64,000 nucleotides of DNA, taken from positions 62,001 to 126,000 of the forward strand of contig NZ_FYEB01000015.1 in assembly GCF_900187445.1 (NCBI RefSeq). The letters run 5' to 3'. The first letter of the stretch is position 1. Each line of letters opens with the position of its first letter. Made by a program: the position numbers and the translations under genes. A model generated the notes under the pieces. The model worked only from the letters and a program-made list of their open reading frames with translations. It did not search any database and was not told where the DNA came from. Below are positions 8,000 through 17,285 of this stretch, in pieces. This DNA comes from Pseudomonas sp. Irchel s3b2 (GTDB lineage: Bacteria > Pseudomonadota > Gammaproteobacteria > Pseudomonadales > Pseudomonadaceae).

Positions 8000-8205
8000 C
8001 GCCACTCGTTGCAAGCCAAGGTGTCCACCGACAAACAGCAGCGGGTCAAACTGTACCAACAGGCACATCAAATCTTGAGCAACAGGTGCCGATTACACCG
8101 ATTGCGAATTCGACAGTGTTCCAGCCACTGCGCAAGGAAGTTGCCGACTTCAAGATCAGCCCATTCGGCCTTACCCCCTTCTATGGAGTGGGTATAAATA
8201 AGTAA
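8000..8205 (+). pseudogene. Remnant of a dipeptide-binding protein (dppA-type), truncated and frameshifted
   Basis: Only the last 65 or so codons survive. One frame from about 8009 reads LQAKVSTDKQQRVKLYQQAH. A different frame then continues with QQVPITPIANSTVFQPLRKE to the stop at 8203-8205 (ending FYGVGINK). Both parts align with the C-termini of the intact binding proteins at 8466-10091 and 10389-11990, so the gene lost its 5' portion and gained a frameshift near 8085. The original terminator hairpin (8216-8250) is still present. The break lies against a repeat at 7890-7978. Confidence 0.85.
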
Positions 8206-8215
8206 CACCAGGCTC

Positions 8216-8250
8216 CAATCGGGTGCGCCAAACGCCCCGATTGCCCTTTG
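8216..8250 (+). terminator. Terminator hairpin left behind the dppA remnant
   Basis: The perfect stem CAATCGGG / CCCGATTG encloses a GCG...CGC extension, followed by the short pyrimidine tract ccctttg, directly after the pseudogene stop. Confidence 0.6.
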
Positions 8251-8378
8251 TCGGTGCGCGGTTTGCACCGTAAAAAACCTGCGCAAACGGTCAAATACCT
8301 CAGCATTTATACATATGCGACATTAAGGTACGTTCGTGCCACTGTTTAAGGCTTGTGACCATTCGGGATCTTGCATTG

Positions 8379-8392
8379 GGTATGGCCCCTGC
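8379..8392 (+). promoter_or_regulatory. Possible sigma-54 promoter (-24/-12) of the first intact dppA gene
   Basis: The sequence GG-tatggcccct-GC has the required GG-N10-GC spacing. It matches 7 of the 10 specified bases in the consensus GGCACG-N4-TTGC. It lies 74 bp upstream of the ATG at 8466. No other promoter stands out here. Control by RpoN is inferred. Confidence 0.35.
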
Positions 8393-8465
8393 ATAAGTAT
8401 CCGCAGGAACGACTCACGAGGTCGTACCTCAAAATCCAAAAATGACAACAAATCATGAGGCCAAC

Positions 8466-10091
8466 ATGCTTAAACACGCGGTCATTCCGTTTTTAGTCGG
8501 CGCAGGCTTGTTAGCCAGCGCACCTTTCGCCGCCGCGGCGACTAACCTGGTGTTTTGCTCCGAAGGGAGCCCGGCCGGTTTTGACCCTGGTCAGTACACC
8601 ACCGGAACCGACTTCGACGCCTCTGCAGAAACCATGTTCAACCGCCTGACACAGTTCGAGCGTGGCGGCACCGCCGTTATTCCTGGCCTGGCGACCAAGT
8701 GGGACATTTCCGATGATGGCCTGACTTACACCTTCCACCTGCGTGAAGGCGTCAAGTTCCACACCACCCCGTACTTCAAGCCAACTCGCGAGTTCAACGC
8801 CGACGACGTCCTGTTCACCTTTAATCGCATGGTTAACAAGGATGATCCGTTCCGCAAAGCGTACCCGACCGAATTCCCGTACTTCACCGACATGGGGATG
8901 GATACCAACATCACCAAGATCGATAAAGTCGACGACCACACCGTCAAGTTCACCCTCAAAGAAGTTGATGCCGCGTTCATCCAGAACATGGCCATGAGTT
9001 TCGCTTCAGTCCAGTCTGCCGAATACGCTGCCCAGTTGTTGAAGGAAGGCAAACCCGCCGACATCAACCAGAAGCCGGTCGGTACTGGCCCGTTCGTGTT
9101 CAAGAGCTACCAGAAAGACTCCAACATCCGCTACACCGGGAACAAGGACTACTGGAAGCCTGATGACGTGAAGATCGACAACCTGATCTTCGCCATCACC
9201 ACCGACCCGTCGGTACGTATTCAGAAACTGAAAAAGAACGAGTGTCAGATCACTCTGTTCCCGCGTCCGGCCGACCTGAAGGCACTGAAGGAAGACAAGA
9301 CCCTGAAGGTACCTGACCAGGCCGGTTTCAACCTGGGTTACATCGCCTACAACGTGATGGACAAGGTCAAGGGCAGCAACGAGCCGAACCCGCTGGCCGA
9401 CCTGCGAGTTCGTCAGGCGCTGGACATGGCAGTCAACAAGCCGCAGATCATCGACTCGGTTTATCAGGGCGCGGGCCAACTGGCCGTCAACGCCATGCCG
9501 CCGACCCAATGGTCCTACGACACCACCATCAAGGATGCGCCGTACAACCCTGAGAAAGCCAAAGAGCTGCTCAAGGAAGCCGGCGTCAAGGAAGGCACCG
9601 AAATCGTTCTGTGGGCGATGCCGGTACAGCGTCCGTACAACCCGAACGCCAAGCTGATGGCTGAAATGCTGCAGTCCGACTGGAAGAAGATCGGCCTGAA
9701 CGTCAAGATCACCAGCTACGAATGGGGCGAGTACATCAAACGCTCCAAAGGCGGCGAGAACCAGGCGATGATCATCGGCTGGAGCGGCGACAATGGTGAC
9801 CCGGACAACTGGCTGAACGTGCTGTTCGGCTGCGATTCGCTGCAGGGCAACAACTTCTCCAAATGGTGCGACAAGAAATTCGACGGCATCGTTAAAGAAG
9901 CCAAGCGCACGACCGATCAGGCCAAGCGCACCGAACTGTACAAGCAGGCGCAACACGTCCTCAAAGACGCCGTTCCAATGACACCTATCGCTCACTCGAC
10001 GGTGTTCCAACCCATGCGCGACAACGTGCAGGACTTCAAGATCAGCCCGTTTGGCTTGAACTCCTTCTACGGCGTCAGCGTCAGCAAATAA
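8466..10091 (+). CDS. dppA: Periplasmic dipeptide-binding protein (ABC importer)
   Basis: A 541-residue SBP_bac_5 family solute-binding protein that delivers di- or tripeptides to DppBCDF. The signal peptide MLKHAVIPFLVGAGLLASAP is followed by the mature start ATNLVFCSEGSPAGFDP. The typical peptide-cleft stretches GLTYTFHLREGVKFH, PVGTGPFVFKSYQ and GWSGDNGDPDNWL are present. ATG 8466 has GAGG just upstream, whereas the earlier in-frame ATG at 8442 has none. It is closely related to the next gene (long identical stretches such as QLAVNAMPPTQWSYD), indicating tandem duplication. Terminator at 10096-10135. Confidence 0.93.
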   Translation: MLKHAVIPFLVGAGLLASAPFAAAATNLVFCSEGSPAGFDPGQYTTGTDFDASAETMFNRLTQFERGGTAVIPGLATKWDISDDGLTYTFHLREGVKFHTTPYFKPTREFNADDVLFTFNRMVNKDDPFRKAYPTEFPYFTDMGMDTNITKIDKVDDHTVKFTLKEVDAAFIQNMAMSFASVQSAEYAAQLLKEGKPADINQKPVGTGPFVFKSYQKDSNIRYTGNKDYWKPDDVKIDNLIFAITTDPSVRIQKLKKNECQITLFPRPADLKALKEDKTLKVPDQAGFNLGYIAYNVMDKVKGSNEPNPLADLRVRQALDMAVNKPQIIDSVYQGAGQLAVNAMPPTQWSYDTTIKDAPYNPEKAKELLKEAGVKEGTEIVLWAMPVQRPYNPNAKLMAEMLQSDWKKIGLNVKITSYEWGEYIKRSKGGENQAMIIGWSGDNGDPDNWLNVLFGCDSLQGNNFSKWCDKKFDGIVKEAKRTTDQAKRTELYKQAQHVLKDAVPMTPIAHSTVFQPMRDNVQDFKISPFGLNSFYGVSVSK

Positions 10092-10095
10092 GAAA

Positions 10096-10135
10096 AGGCA
10101 GCGGCGACGTTTTCAGCGTCACCGCTGCTTTTTTC
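10096..10135 (+). terminator. Rho-independent terminator after the first dppA
   Basis: The stem AGCGGCGACG / CGTCACCGCT, with a single mismatch and the loop ttttcag, is followed by GCTTTTTT, immediately after the stop at 10091. Confidence 0.88.
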
Positions 10136-10388
10136 TGCCGAGAAGCCAGGAATTTTCCTACGTCCAAATCCACTGCTTGGTACAGCAGGGCATAGGACGT
10201 GTTGACTTTTCCTACGAGTTTTTAGGACTCAACGCATTTACTGCCAGATCCACGGTCCCTACCGTCGGGTTCTGACCAGTAACTGTGTGGACTATCGGTT
10301 TGCTGTCCTGGTTTGAGCTCAATGCAGCCACTACGTCCCCAGACGGGATCGCGGCGCATTGAATAACACTACAAAAAGAGGGAGCGTC

Positions 10389-11990
10389 ATGCGCCATACC
10401 TTGGTTTTATCCGCATTGCTGGGCACTGGCCTGCTGGCCGTCACTTCCATCAGCCAGGCCGCCAATAACAGTCTGGTGTTCTGCTCCGAAGGCAGCCCTG
10501 CCGGTTTCGACACCGCGCAATACACCACGGCGACCGATAACGACGCCGCCGAACCGCTGTACAACCGATTGGCAGAGTTTGAAAAAGGCGCCACCAACGT
10601 CGTACCGGGCTTGGCAACGAGTTGGGATATTTCCGAGGACGGCCTCAAGTACACCTTTCACCTGCGCGACGGAGTGAAATTTCATACAACCAAGTACTTC
10701 ACGCCAACCCGCGATTTTAACGCCGATGACGTGCTGTTCACCTTCAATCGCATGCTCGATCCGCAGCAACCCTTCCGAAAGGCTTATCCGACCGAGTTCC
10801 CGTATTTCAACGGGATGAGCCTGAACAAGAACATCGCCAAGGTCGAGAAGACCGGGCCGCTGACGGTGGTGATGACGCTCAACAGCGTCGACGCCGCGTT
10901 CATCCAGAACATCGCCATGAGCTTCGCCGCGATCCTTTCCGCCGAATACGCCGACCAGTTGCTGGCCTCCGGTAAGCCGAGCGACATCAACCAGAAGCCG
11001 ATCGGCACGGGTCCGTTCGTGTTCAAGAGCTATCAGAAAGATTCCAACATCCGTTACAGCGGCAACAAGCAGTACTGGGACCCGAGCCGGGTCAAGCTCG
11101 ACAACCTGATTTTCGCCATCAACACCGACGCCTCGGTGCGTGTACAGAAACTCAAGGCCAACGAATGCCAGATCACCCTGCACCCGCGCCCGGCCGACGT
11201 AACCGCGCTGAAGAATGATCCGAAACTGCAACTGATCGAGAAACCCGGCTTCAACCTCGGTTACATCGCCTATAACGTGCGGCACAAGCCTTTCGACCAG
11301 CTCGAAGTGCGCCAGGCGCTGGACATGGCGGTGAACAAGCAAGGCATTCTCAATGCCGTCTATCAAGGCGCCGGTCAACTGGCGGTCAACGCCATGCCAC
11401 CGACCCAGTGGTCCTACGACGAAACGATTAAAGACGCCGCCTACAACCCGGAAAAAGCCAAGGAACTGCTCAAGGCCGCCGGCGTCAAGGAAGGCACCGA
11501 AATCACCCTCTGGGCCATGCCGGTCCAGCGTCCGTACAACCCCAACGCCAAGTTGATGGCCGAAATGCTCCAGGCGGATTGGGCGAAGATCGGCCTCAAG
11601 GTCAAGATCGTCAGCTACGAATGGGGCGAGTACATCAAGCGCACCAAGAACGGCGAGCACGACATCAGCCTGATCGGCTGGACCGGTGACAATGGCGACC
11701 CGGACAACTGGCTCGGCACGCTGTACAGCTGTGATGCCATTGGTGGCAACAACTACTCGATGTGGTGCGATCCGGCTTACGACAAGCTGATCAAGCAGGC
11801 CAAGGTCGTCACCGATCGCGACCAGCGCACCGTGCTCTACAAACAGGCGCAACAGTACCTCAAGCAGCAGGTACCGATCACGCCGGTCGCCCATTCAACG
11901 GTTAACCAGCCGTTGAGCGCCAAAATCGAAGGATTCAAGGTGAGTCCGTTCGGTCGTAACGTTTTCTCGGGTGTCAGCATAGAAAAATAA
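10389..11990 (+). CDS. dppA: Periplasmic dipeptide-binding protein, second paralogue
   Basis: A 533-residue SBP_bac_5 protein with signal peptide MRHTLVLSALLGTGLLAVTS and mature start ANNSLVFCSEGSPAGFDT. It shares most of its core with the preceding gene, including AVNKQGILNAVYQGAGQL and YEWGEYIKRTKNGEHD. The ATG at 10389 follows GAGGGAGCG; an in-frame ATG at 10359 is upstream but lacks a site. Because a terminator separates it from the first copy, the two are probably expressed separately. It precedes opdP as in the P. aeruginosa dpp locus. The exact paralogue number is not assigned. Confidence 0.93.
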   Translation: MRHTLVLSALLGTGLLAVTSISQAANNSLVFCSEGSPAGFDTAQYTTATDNDAAEPLYNRLAEFEKGATNVVPGLATSWDISEDGLKYTFHLRDGVKFHTTKYFTPTRDFNADDVLFTFNRMLDPQQPFRKAYPTEFPYFNGMSLNKNIAKVEKTGPLTVVMTLNSVDAAFIQNIAMSFAAILSAEYADQLLASGKPSDINQKPIGTGPFVFKSYQKDSNIRYSGNKQYWDPSRVKLDNLIFAINTDASVRVQKLKANECQITLHPRPADVTALKNDPKLQLIEKPGFNLGYIAYNVRHKPFDQLEVRQALDMAVNKQGILNAVYQGAGQLAVNAMPPTQWSYDETIKDAAYNPEKAKELLKAAGVKEGTEITLWAMPVQRPYNPNAKLMAEMLQADWAKIGLKVKIVSYEWGEYIKRTKNGEHDISLIGWTGDNGDPDNWLGTLYSCDAIGGNNYSMWCDPAYDKLIKQAKVVTDRDQRTVLYKQAQQYLKQQVPITPVAHSTVNQPLSAKIEGFKVSPFGRNVFSGVSIEK

Positions 11991-12010
11991 CCGCTTAGCC
12001 AAGAACCCGC

Positions 12011-12031
12011 TGAGGGCGCATTGCGCCCTCA
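12011..12031 (+). terminator. Hairpin after the second dppA (possible terminator)
   Basis: The perfect stem GAGGGCGCA / TGCGCCCTC lies 20 bp after the stop. It is not followed by a T-run, so it may stabilise the mRNA end rather than terminate efficiently. Confidence 0.45.
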
Positions 12032-12069
12032 CGCAAGCGTATTGCCGTAATTCGCCAATCCGGCCTATA

Positions 12070-12081
12070 GCAAACGTTTGC
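12070..12081. promoter_or_regulatory. Palindromic LacI/PurR-type operator-like site upstream of opdP
   Basis: The 12-bp perfect palindrome GCAAACGTTTGC lies 84 bp before the opdP ATG. Its centre is typical of LacI-family operators and equals the core of the enterobacterial PurR box. Which regulator, if any, binds it in this organism is unknown. Confidence 0.35.
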
Positions 12082-12164
12082 GATGCGTGCATGAGTTCTA
12101 AACCAAATAGCCGGATCACCAAAAAAGACCGGCGTTAAAAAAAAGAAAGTAAGGAGCTTCACCC

Positions 12165-13598
12165 ATGAAACTGAGCAGCACCGCGTTATTGGCCTTGGCC
12201 ATCAGCAGCGTGACCGCCACGGCTTACGCAGAATCCCAGAGCCAGGCTTTTACGCCGGTTACCGTGAAAGAGAAAAGTGCTCAGAGTGAAGCCACTGGCT
12301 TTGTCGAAGGCCAATCGATCAGCGGCACTACGCGCAATTGGTACGCCAACGAGCAACTGAAACGTGGCGCCACGTTCAGCTACAAGAAAGACGGCGTATC
12401 GACCCCGACTGATCGTCGTATCAACTGGGTTCAGGGCACCATCCTCAAGTACAACTCCGGCTTCACTGAAGGCACCGTGGGTTTCAGTACCGAAGTGGCG
12501 GCCTACAACGCCATCGCTCTGGATCGTGATCGCAAGGATCTGGCGTCCAACAACGGCGGCGCACCGGGTACCCGTTCCGGGGCGGGCAACAACCGTACCC
12601 TGACCGAAGAAGGTGGCGACGCCGTCGGCCAGTGGAGCAAGCTGGGCCTGGCCAACGTCAAGGCCCGTGTGTCCAACACCACCCTCACCGCCGGCCGCCA
12701 GAACTTCAGCAGCCCGATGGTCGATGTCATCGGCAACCGTGCGCTGCCTTCGAGCTTCCAGGGTGTGACCCTGCACAGCGAAGAGCTGGAAAACCTGAGC
12801 TTCGACCTCGGTACCTTCGATCGCAATTCACCGCGAACCGAACAAAGCCAGCGCAAGTTCCGCACCGAATACGCCAACGGCATTGTTGAAACCGATCACG
12901 TCCACACAGCCGGTATCACCTACACGCCATTTGCCAGCCTGACCACCAGCCTGTGGGCAACCCAAGCCGAAGACATCTGGAACCAGTACTACTTCGGCGC
13001 CAGTCATGTGCTGGGCGACAGCTCGATCCTGAGCCTGACCACTGGCCTGAACTACTACAAAACCCAGGAAGAAGGTAAAGCGCTGATCGGCAAGATCGAC
13101 AACGACACTTACTCCCTGTCGTTCGGCCTGACCCACCAGGCGCACAGCCTGACCTTCTCTTATCAGGAAGTGAACGGTAACGAGTACTTCGACTACCTGC
13201 ACGAAACCAACGGCATCTACCTGGCCAACTCCCTGCTGTCGGACTTCAACGGCCCGAACGAGAAATCCTTCCAGATCGCCTACGGTCTGAACATGGCCGA
13301 ATACGGCGTACCAGGCCTGAAGTTCAACATCTACCAGGCTCGCGGCTGGGGCATCGACGGCACCCACTACACCGGCAACGGCGGCGTGGCAGGCAAGGGT
13401 TACGACGGCATCCAGGCCCAGGATGGCGAACACCACTATGAATACGGCATCGGTGCTTCGTACGCCGTGCAGAGCGGTCCACTCAAGGCCACCGCCATTC
13501 GCGCGACCTACACCGCGCACCGTGCCAGCGAAAATCAGGCGGATGGCAGCATCAACGAGTTCCGTCTCGTGACCACCATCCCGTTCAACATTTTGTAA
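12165..13598 (+). CDS. opdP: OprD-family outer-membrane porin OpdP (dipeptide channel)
   Basis: A 477-residue OprD/Occ-family 18-strand barrel. Signal peptide MKLSSTALLALAISSVTATA ends before AESQSQAF. The family start of the barrel, FVEGQSISGTTRNWYANE, is followed by the typical WVQGTILKYNSGFTEGTVGF. The last strand ends EFRLVTTIPFNIL, a canonical barrel end. In P. aeruginosa OpdP takes up Gly-Glu dipeptide and related compounds. Its place among dppA genes and dppBCDF argues strongly for a peptide porin. The start has an AAGGAG site 8 bp upstream. Confidence 0.92.
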   Translation: MKLSSTALLALAISSVTATAYAESQSQAFTPVTVKEKSAQSEATGFVEGQSISGTTRNWYANEQLKRGATFSYKKDGVSTPTDRRINWVQGTILKYNSGFTEGTVGFSTEVAAYNAIALDRDRKDLASNNGGAPGTRSGAGNNRTLTEEGGDAVGQWSKLGLANVKARVSNTTLTAGRQNFSSPMVDVIGNRALPSSFQGVTLHSEELENLSFDLGTFDRNSPRTEQSQRKFRTEYANGIVETDHVHTAGITYTPFASLTTSLWATQAEDIWNQYYFGASHVLGDSSILSLTTGLNYYKTQEEGKALIGKIDNDTYSLSFGLTHQAHSLTFSYQEVNGNEYFDYLHETNGIYLANSLLSDFNGPNEKSFQIAYGLNMAEYGVPGLKFNIYQARGWGIDGTHYTGNGGVAGKGYDGIQAQDGEHHYEYGIGASYAVQSGPLKATAIRATYTAHRASENQADGSINEFRLVTTIPFNIL

Positions 13599-13673
13599 AA
13601 CGCAGGCCTGCGGCTGACTCATGCTGAGTCGGCCGTCTGGCTTTTCTGTTCAACCGATTGCAGAGGGCTCTAG

Positions 13674-15269
13674 ATGAAAATGCTTCCCCTACGAGCGGCC
13701 ATCGCTGCCGCGTTGCTGAGTGTCGCCGTCGGCGTCTCGGCCAAACCCTTGGTGGTCTGTACCGAAAACAGCCCGGAAGGCTTTGACATGGTCCAGTACA
13801 CGACTGCAGTCACAGGCGATGCAGTGTCCGAAACCATCTTCAACCGTCTGGTGGGTTTCAAGCCCGGTACCACCGAAGTGATTCCGTCATTGGCCGATTC
13901 GTGGGAGATCAGCGATGACGGTCTGACCTACACGTTCCACCTGCGCAAGGGCGTCAAGTTTCACACCACCGACTACTTCAAGCCGACCCGCGACTTGATT
14001 GCCGACGACGTGGTCTGGAGTTTCCAGCGTCAGCTGGACCCGAATCATCCGTGGCACAAGCAGTCGAGCGTGGGCTTCCCGTACTTTGAAAGTATGGGCT
14101 TCAAAGAGCTACTCAAGAGCGTCGAGAAGGTCGACGACAACACGGTCAAGTTCACTTTGACCCGCCGTGAAGCGCCGTTCCTGGCCGACATCGCCATGGC
14201 CTTCTCCTCGATCTACTCCGCCGAGTACGCCGACCAATTGCTCAAGGCCGACAAAATGGGCGACCTGAACAACAAGCCGGTCGGCACCGGCCCGTTCGTC
14301 TTCCAGCGTTACGCCAAGGATGCTCAGGTTCGCTTCAAGGCCAACCCGGACTACTTCCTGGGCAAGCCACCGGCTGACGCGTTGGTCCTGGCGATCGCCA
14401 CCGATAACAACGTGCGCCTGCAAAAGCTCAAGGCCAATGAGTGCCAGATCGCGCTGTATCCAAAACCGGATGACATCCCGAGCATCAAGAAAGACGACAA
14501 GCTGAAGGTCGATGAACTGAACGCGATGACCGTCTCCTATATCGCCATGAACACCACTCGCAAGTACATGAGCGACGTGCGAGTGCGTAAAGCCATCGAT
14601 ATCGCCTTCGACAAAGAAGCGGCGGTCAACGCCCTGTTCGGCAAAGGCAATGCCACCGTGGCGGTCAACCCGTACCCGGACACCTTGCTGGGCTACAACC
14701 ACACATTGACCAACCCGCCCCGCGACCTGGACAAGGCTCGCGCCCTGATCAAGGAAGCCGGTGTGCCGGAAGGCACGGTGTTTACCCTGTTCACCCGCAA
14801 CGGTGGGGGTGCAACCAACCCGAACCCGATGCTCGCCGCGCAGATGATGCAGGCTGACCTGGCGAAAATCGGGATCAACGTGGACATTCGTGTCATGGAA
14901 TGGGGCGAAATGCTCAAGCGCGCGAAAAACGGCGAGCACGATATGGTGTCTGCTGGATGGGCCGGCGATAACGGCGACCCGGATAACTTCCTGACGCCTA
15001 TGCTCAGTTGTGAGGCCGCCAAAAACGGCGAAAACTATGCACGCTGGTGCAACGAGAAGTTCCAGGCACTGCTCGACCAGGCACGGGCCAAAGTGGATCC
15101 GGCCGAACGCGCCGCGCTCTACGAACAGGCCCAGGCCATTTTCAATCAGGACCAGCCGTGGATCAGCCTGGCGCACACCCGGATGTTCACTGCAATGCGC
15201 GCCAACGTAGAGGGCTATCACATTAGTCCCCTCACCACGAATAACTTCGCCACCACCCAGGTGAAGTAG
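13674..15269 (+). CDS. dppA: Periplasmic dipeptide-binding protein, third paralogue
   Basis: A 531-residue SBP_bac_5 protein with signal peptide (MKMLPLRAAIAAALLSVAVG) and mature start KPLVVCTENSPEGFD. It is clearly more diverged than the first two copies: NPYPDTLLGYNHTL replaces the NAMPPTQWSYD segment, and FTRNGGGATNPNP replaces the WAMPVQRPYNPN segment. A different peptide range is therefore likely. It directly precedes dppB (73-bp gap), with GAGGGCT before the ATG, and is probably the founding binding protein of the dppBCDF transcript. Confidence 0.93.
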   Translation: MKMLPLRAAIAAALLSVAVGVSAKPLVVCTENSPEGFDMVQYTTAVTGDAVSETIFNRLVGFKPGTTEVIPSLADSWEISDDGLTYTFHLRKGVKFHTTDYFKPTRDLIADDVVWSFQRQLDPNHPWHKQSSVGFPYFESMGFKELLKSVEKVDDNTVKFTLTRREAPFLADIAMAFSSIYSAEYADQLLKADKMGDLNNKPVGTGPFVFQRYAKDAQVRFKANPDYFLGKPPADALVLAIATDNNVRLQKLKANECQIALYPKPDDIPSIKKDDKLKVDELNAMTVSYIAMNTTRKYMSDVRVRKAIDIAFDKEAAVNALFGKGNATVAVNPYPDTLLGYNHTLTNPPRDLDKARALIKEAGVPEGTVFTLFTRNGGGATNPNPMLAAQMMQADLAKIGINVDIRVMEWGEMLKRAKNGEHDMVSAGWAGDNGDPDNFLTPMLSCEAAKNGENYARWCNEKFQALLDQARAKVDPAERAALYEQAQAIFNQDQPWISLAHTRMFTAMRANVEGYHISPLTTNNFATTQVK

Positions 15270-15342
15270 ATAAGAAACGCTCGGCATCGCTGACCCCAGC
15301 GCTGCCGGGCACGCCTAACCGGCTGATGAGGTACACCTTACG

Positions 15343-16353
15343 ATGTTTAGTTTTATTGCCCGCCGACTGGGGTTACTGATCCCTACGTTCTTCGGCATCA
15401 CCTTGCTGACTTTCGCGTTGATTCGCATGATTCCTGGCGACCCCGTGGAAGTGATGATGGGCGAACGTCGAGTCGACCCCGAAATGCATGCTCAGGCAAT
15501 GGAACGCCTAGGTCTGAATAAACCCCTGTATGCCCAGTACCTGGATTACATCGGCAAACTGGCCCACGGCGATCTTGGCGAATCCCTGCGTACCCGGGAA
15601 AGCGTCTGGACCGAGTTCAGCTCTCTATTCCCCGCGACCCTGGAACTGTCCATGGCCGCCCTGTTGTTCGCCGGTATCCTGGGCCTTCTGGCCGGGGTGA
15701 TCGCAGCACTCAAGCGAGGGTCCCTGTTCGACCACGGGGTGATGGGCATCTCCCTGGCGGGATACTCGATGCCGATCTTCTGGTGGGGCCTGATTCTGAT
15801 CATGTTCTTCTCGGTGAGCCTGGGCTGGACCCCGGTGTCCGGGCGGATCGACCTGCTCTACGATATCGAGCCGCGCACCGGCTTCATGCTGATCGATACG
15901 TTGTTGGCCGATGACGTCGGGGCGTTCTTCGATGCCCTGCATCACCTGATCCTTCCGGCCATCGTGCTCGGCACCATTCCGCTGGCGGTGATCGCGCGGA
16001 TGACCCGTTCGTCGATGCTCGAAGTGCTGCGTGAAGACTACATCCGTACCGCCCGCGCCAAAGGCCTGTCGCCGGCGCGCGTGGTATTCGTTCACGGCCT
16101 GCGTAACGCATTGATTCCGGTCCTGACCGTGGTCGGCCTGCAAGTCGGCACGTTGCTGGCCGGTGCAGTCCTGACCGAAACCATTTTCTCCTGGCCCGGC
16201 ATCGGCAAATGGCTGATCGAAGCCATTGGCGCACGGGACTATCCCGTGGTGCAGAACGGCATCCTGTTAATCGCCTGCCTGGTGATTCTGGTCAACTTCG
16301 TAGTGGACATCCTCTACGGCTTTGCCAACCCACGCATCCGTCATCAGCGCTGA
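15343..16353 (+). CDS. dppB: Dipeptide ABC transporter permease DppB
   Basis: A 336-residue inner-membrane permease of the BPD_transp_1 family with about six membrane helices, beginning MFSFIARRLGLLIPTFFGIT. The N-terminal motif RMIPGDPVEVMMG and the EAA loop VLREDYIRTARAKGLS, which contacts the ATPases, are typical of DppB/OppB. It forms the translocation path with DppC. The last codons lie a few bases before dppC (10-bp gap), so the two are co-transcribed. Confidence 0.95.
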   Translation: MFSFIARRLGLLIPTFFGITLLTFALIRMIPGDPVEVMMGERRVDPEMHAQAMERLGLNKPLYAQYLDYIGKLAHGDLGESLRTRESVWTEFSSLFPATLELSMAALLFAGILGLLAGVIAALKRGSLFDHGVMGISLAGYSMPIFWWGLILIMFFSVSLGWTPVSGRIDLLYDIEPRTGFMLIDTLLADDVGAFFDALHHLILPAIVLGTIPLAVIARMTRSSMLEVLREDYIRTARAKGLSPARVVFVHGLRNALIPVLTVVGLQVGTLLAGAVLTETIFSWPGIGKWLIEAIGARDYPVVQNGILLIACLVILVNFVVDILYGFANPRIRHQR

Positions 16354-16363
16354 GATCAAGACC

Positions 16364-17275
16364 ATGACCACTCTCACTACACCGGTAGCAGTCGATCAAA
16401 GCCTGCTGTATCCGTCGCCCTATAAAGAATTCTGGCATGCGTTTTCCAGGAACAAAGGTGCCGTCGCCGGCCTGATGTTCATGCTGCTGGTGATTTTCTG
16501 CGCGATCTTCGCCCCATGGGTCGCGCCGCATAACCCGAGCGAGCAATACCGCGACTTCCTGCTGACGCCGCCGTCCTGGCTGGAAGGCGGGCAGATCCAG
16601 TTCCTGCTGGGTACCGATGAGCTCGGTCGCGACCTGCTGTCGCGTTTGATTCACGGCTCGCGCCTGTCCTTGCTGATCGGCTTGTCGTCGGTAGTCATGT
16701 CGCTGATTCCGGGGATCCTGCTGGGGCTGTTCGCCGGATTCTTCCCGCGCATACTCGGCCCGTCCATCATGCGTCTGATGGACATCATGCTGGCCCTGCC
16801 GTCCTTGCTGCTGGCCGTGGCGATTGTCGCCATCCTCGGCCCTGGTCTGATCAACACCATTATCGCCATCGCCGTGGTTTCGTTGCCGTCCTATGTTCGT
16901 CTGACCCGCGCCGCGGTGATGGGCGAACTGAACCGCGACTACGTGACCGCCGCGCGTCTGGCCGGTGCCGGTCTGCCGCGCCTGATGTTCATCACCGTGC
17001 TGCCCAACTGCATGGCGCCGCTGATCGTTCAGGCCACCTTGAGCTTCTCTTCGGCGATTCTCGATGCCGCGGCACTGGGCTTCCTCGGCCTTGGCGTACA
17101 ACCGCCAACCCCGGAGTGGGGCACCATGCTGGCTTCGGCTCGCGACTACATCGAACGCGCCTGGTGGGTGGTGAGCTTGCCTGGTTTGACCATTTTGCTC
17201 AGCGTGCTGGCAATCAACTTGATGGGCGACGGCTTGCGCGATGCGCTGGACCCGAAACTCAAGAACGCCGCCTGA
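16364..17275 (+). CDS. dppC: Dipeptide ABC transporter permease DppC
   Basis: A 303-residue second permease, starting MTTLTTPVAVDQSLLYPSPY and containing the OppC N-terminal domain (FWHAFSRNKGAVAGLMFML). The EAA loop ELNRDYVTAARLAGAGLPR is intact and about six membrane helices are seen. ATG 16364 gives normal family length; an earlier in-frame start at 16322 would overlap dppB and lengthen the N-terminus without support. It is followed after 10 bp by dppD, with GAGGAG in between. Confidence 0.94.
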   Translation: MTTLTTPVAVDQSLLYPSPYKEFWHAFSRNKGAVAGLMFMLLVIFCAIFAPWVAPHNPSEQYRDFLLTPPSWLEGGQIQFLLGTDELGRDLLSRLIHGSRLSLLIGLSSVVMSLIPGILLGLFAGFFPRILGPSIMRLMDIMLALPSLLLAVAIVAILGPGLINTIIAIAVVSLPSYVRLTRAAVMGELNRDYVTAARLAGAGLPRLMFITVLPNCMAPLIVQATLSFSSAILDAAALGFLGLGVQPPTPEWGTMLASARDYIERAWWVVSLPGLTILLSVLAINLMGDGLRDALDPKLKNAA

Positions 17276-17285
17276 GGAGATTCAA

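Noticed and set aside
10407..11894. A long open frame on the minus strand across the second dppA
   Set aside because: Shadow of the binding-protein gene. Similar shadows exist over the other dppA copies, which is expected from shared GC skew.
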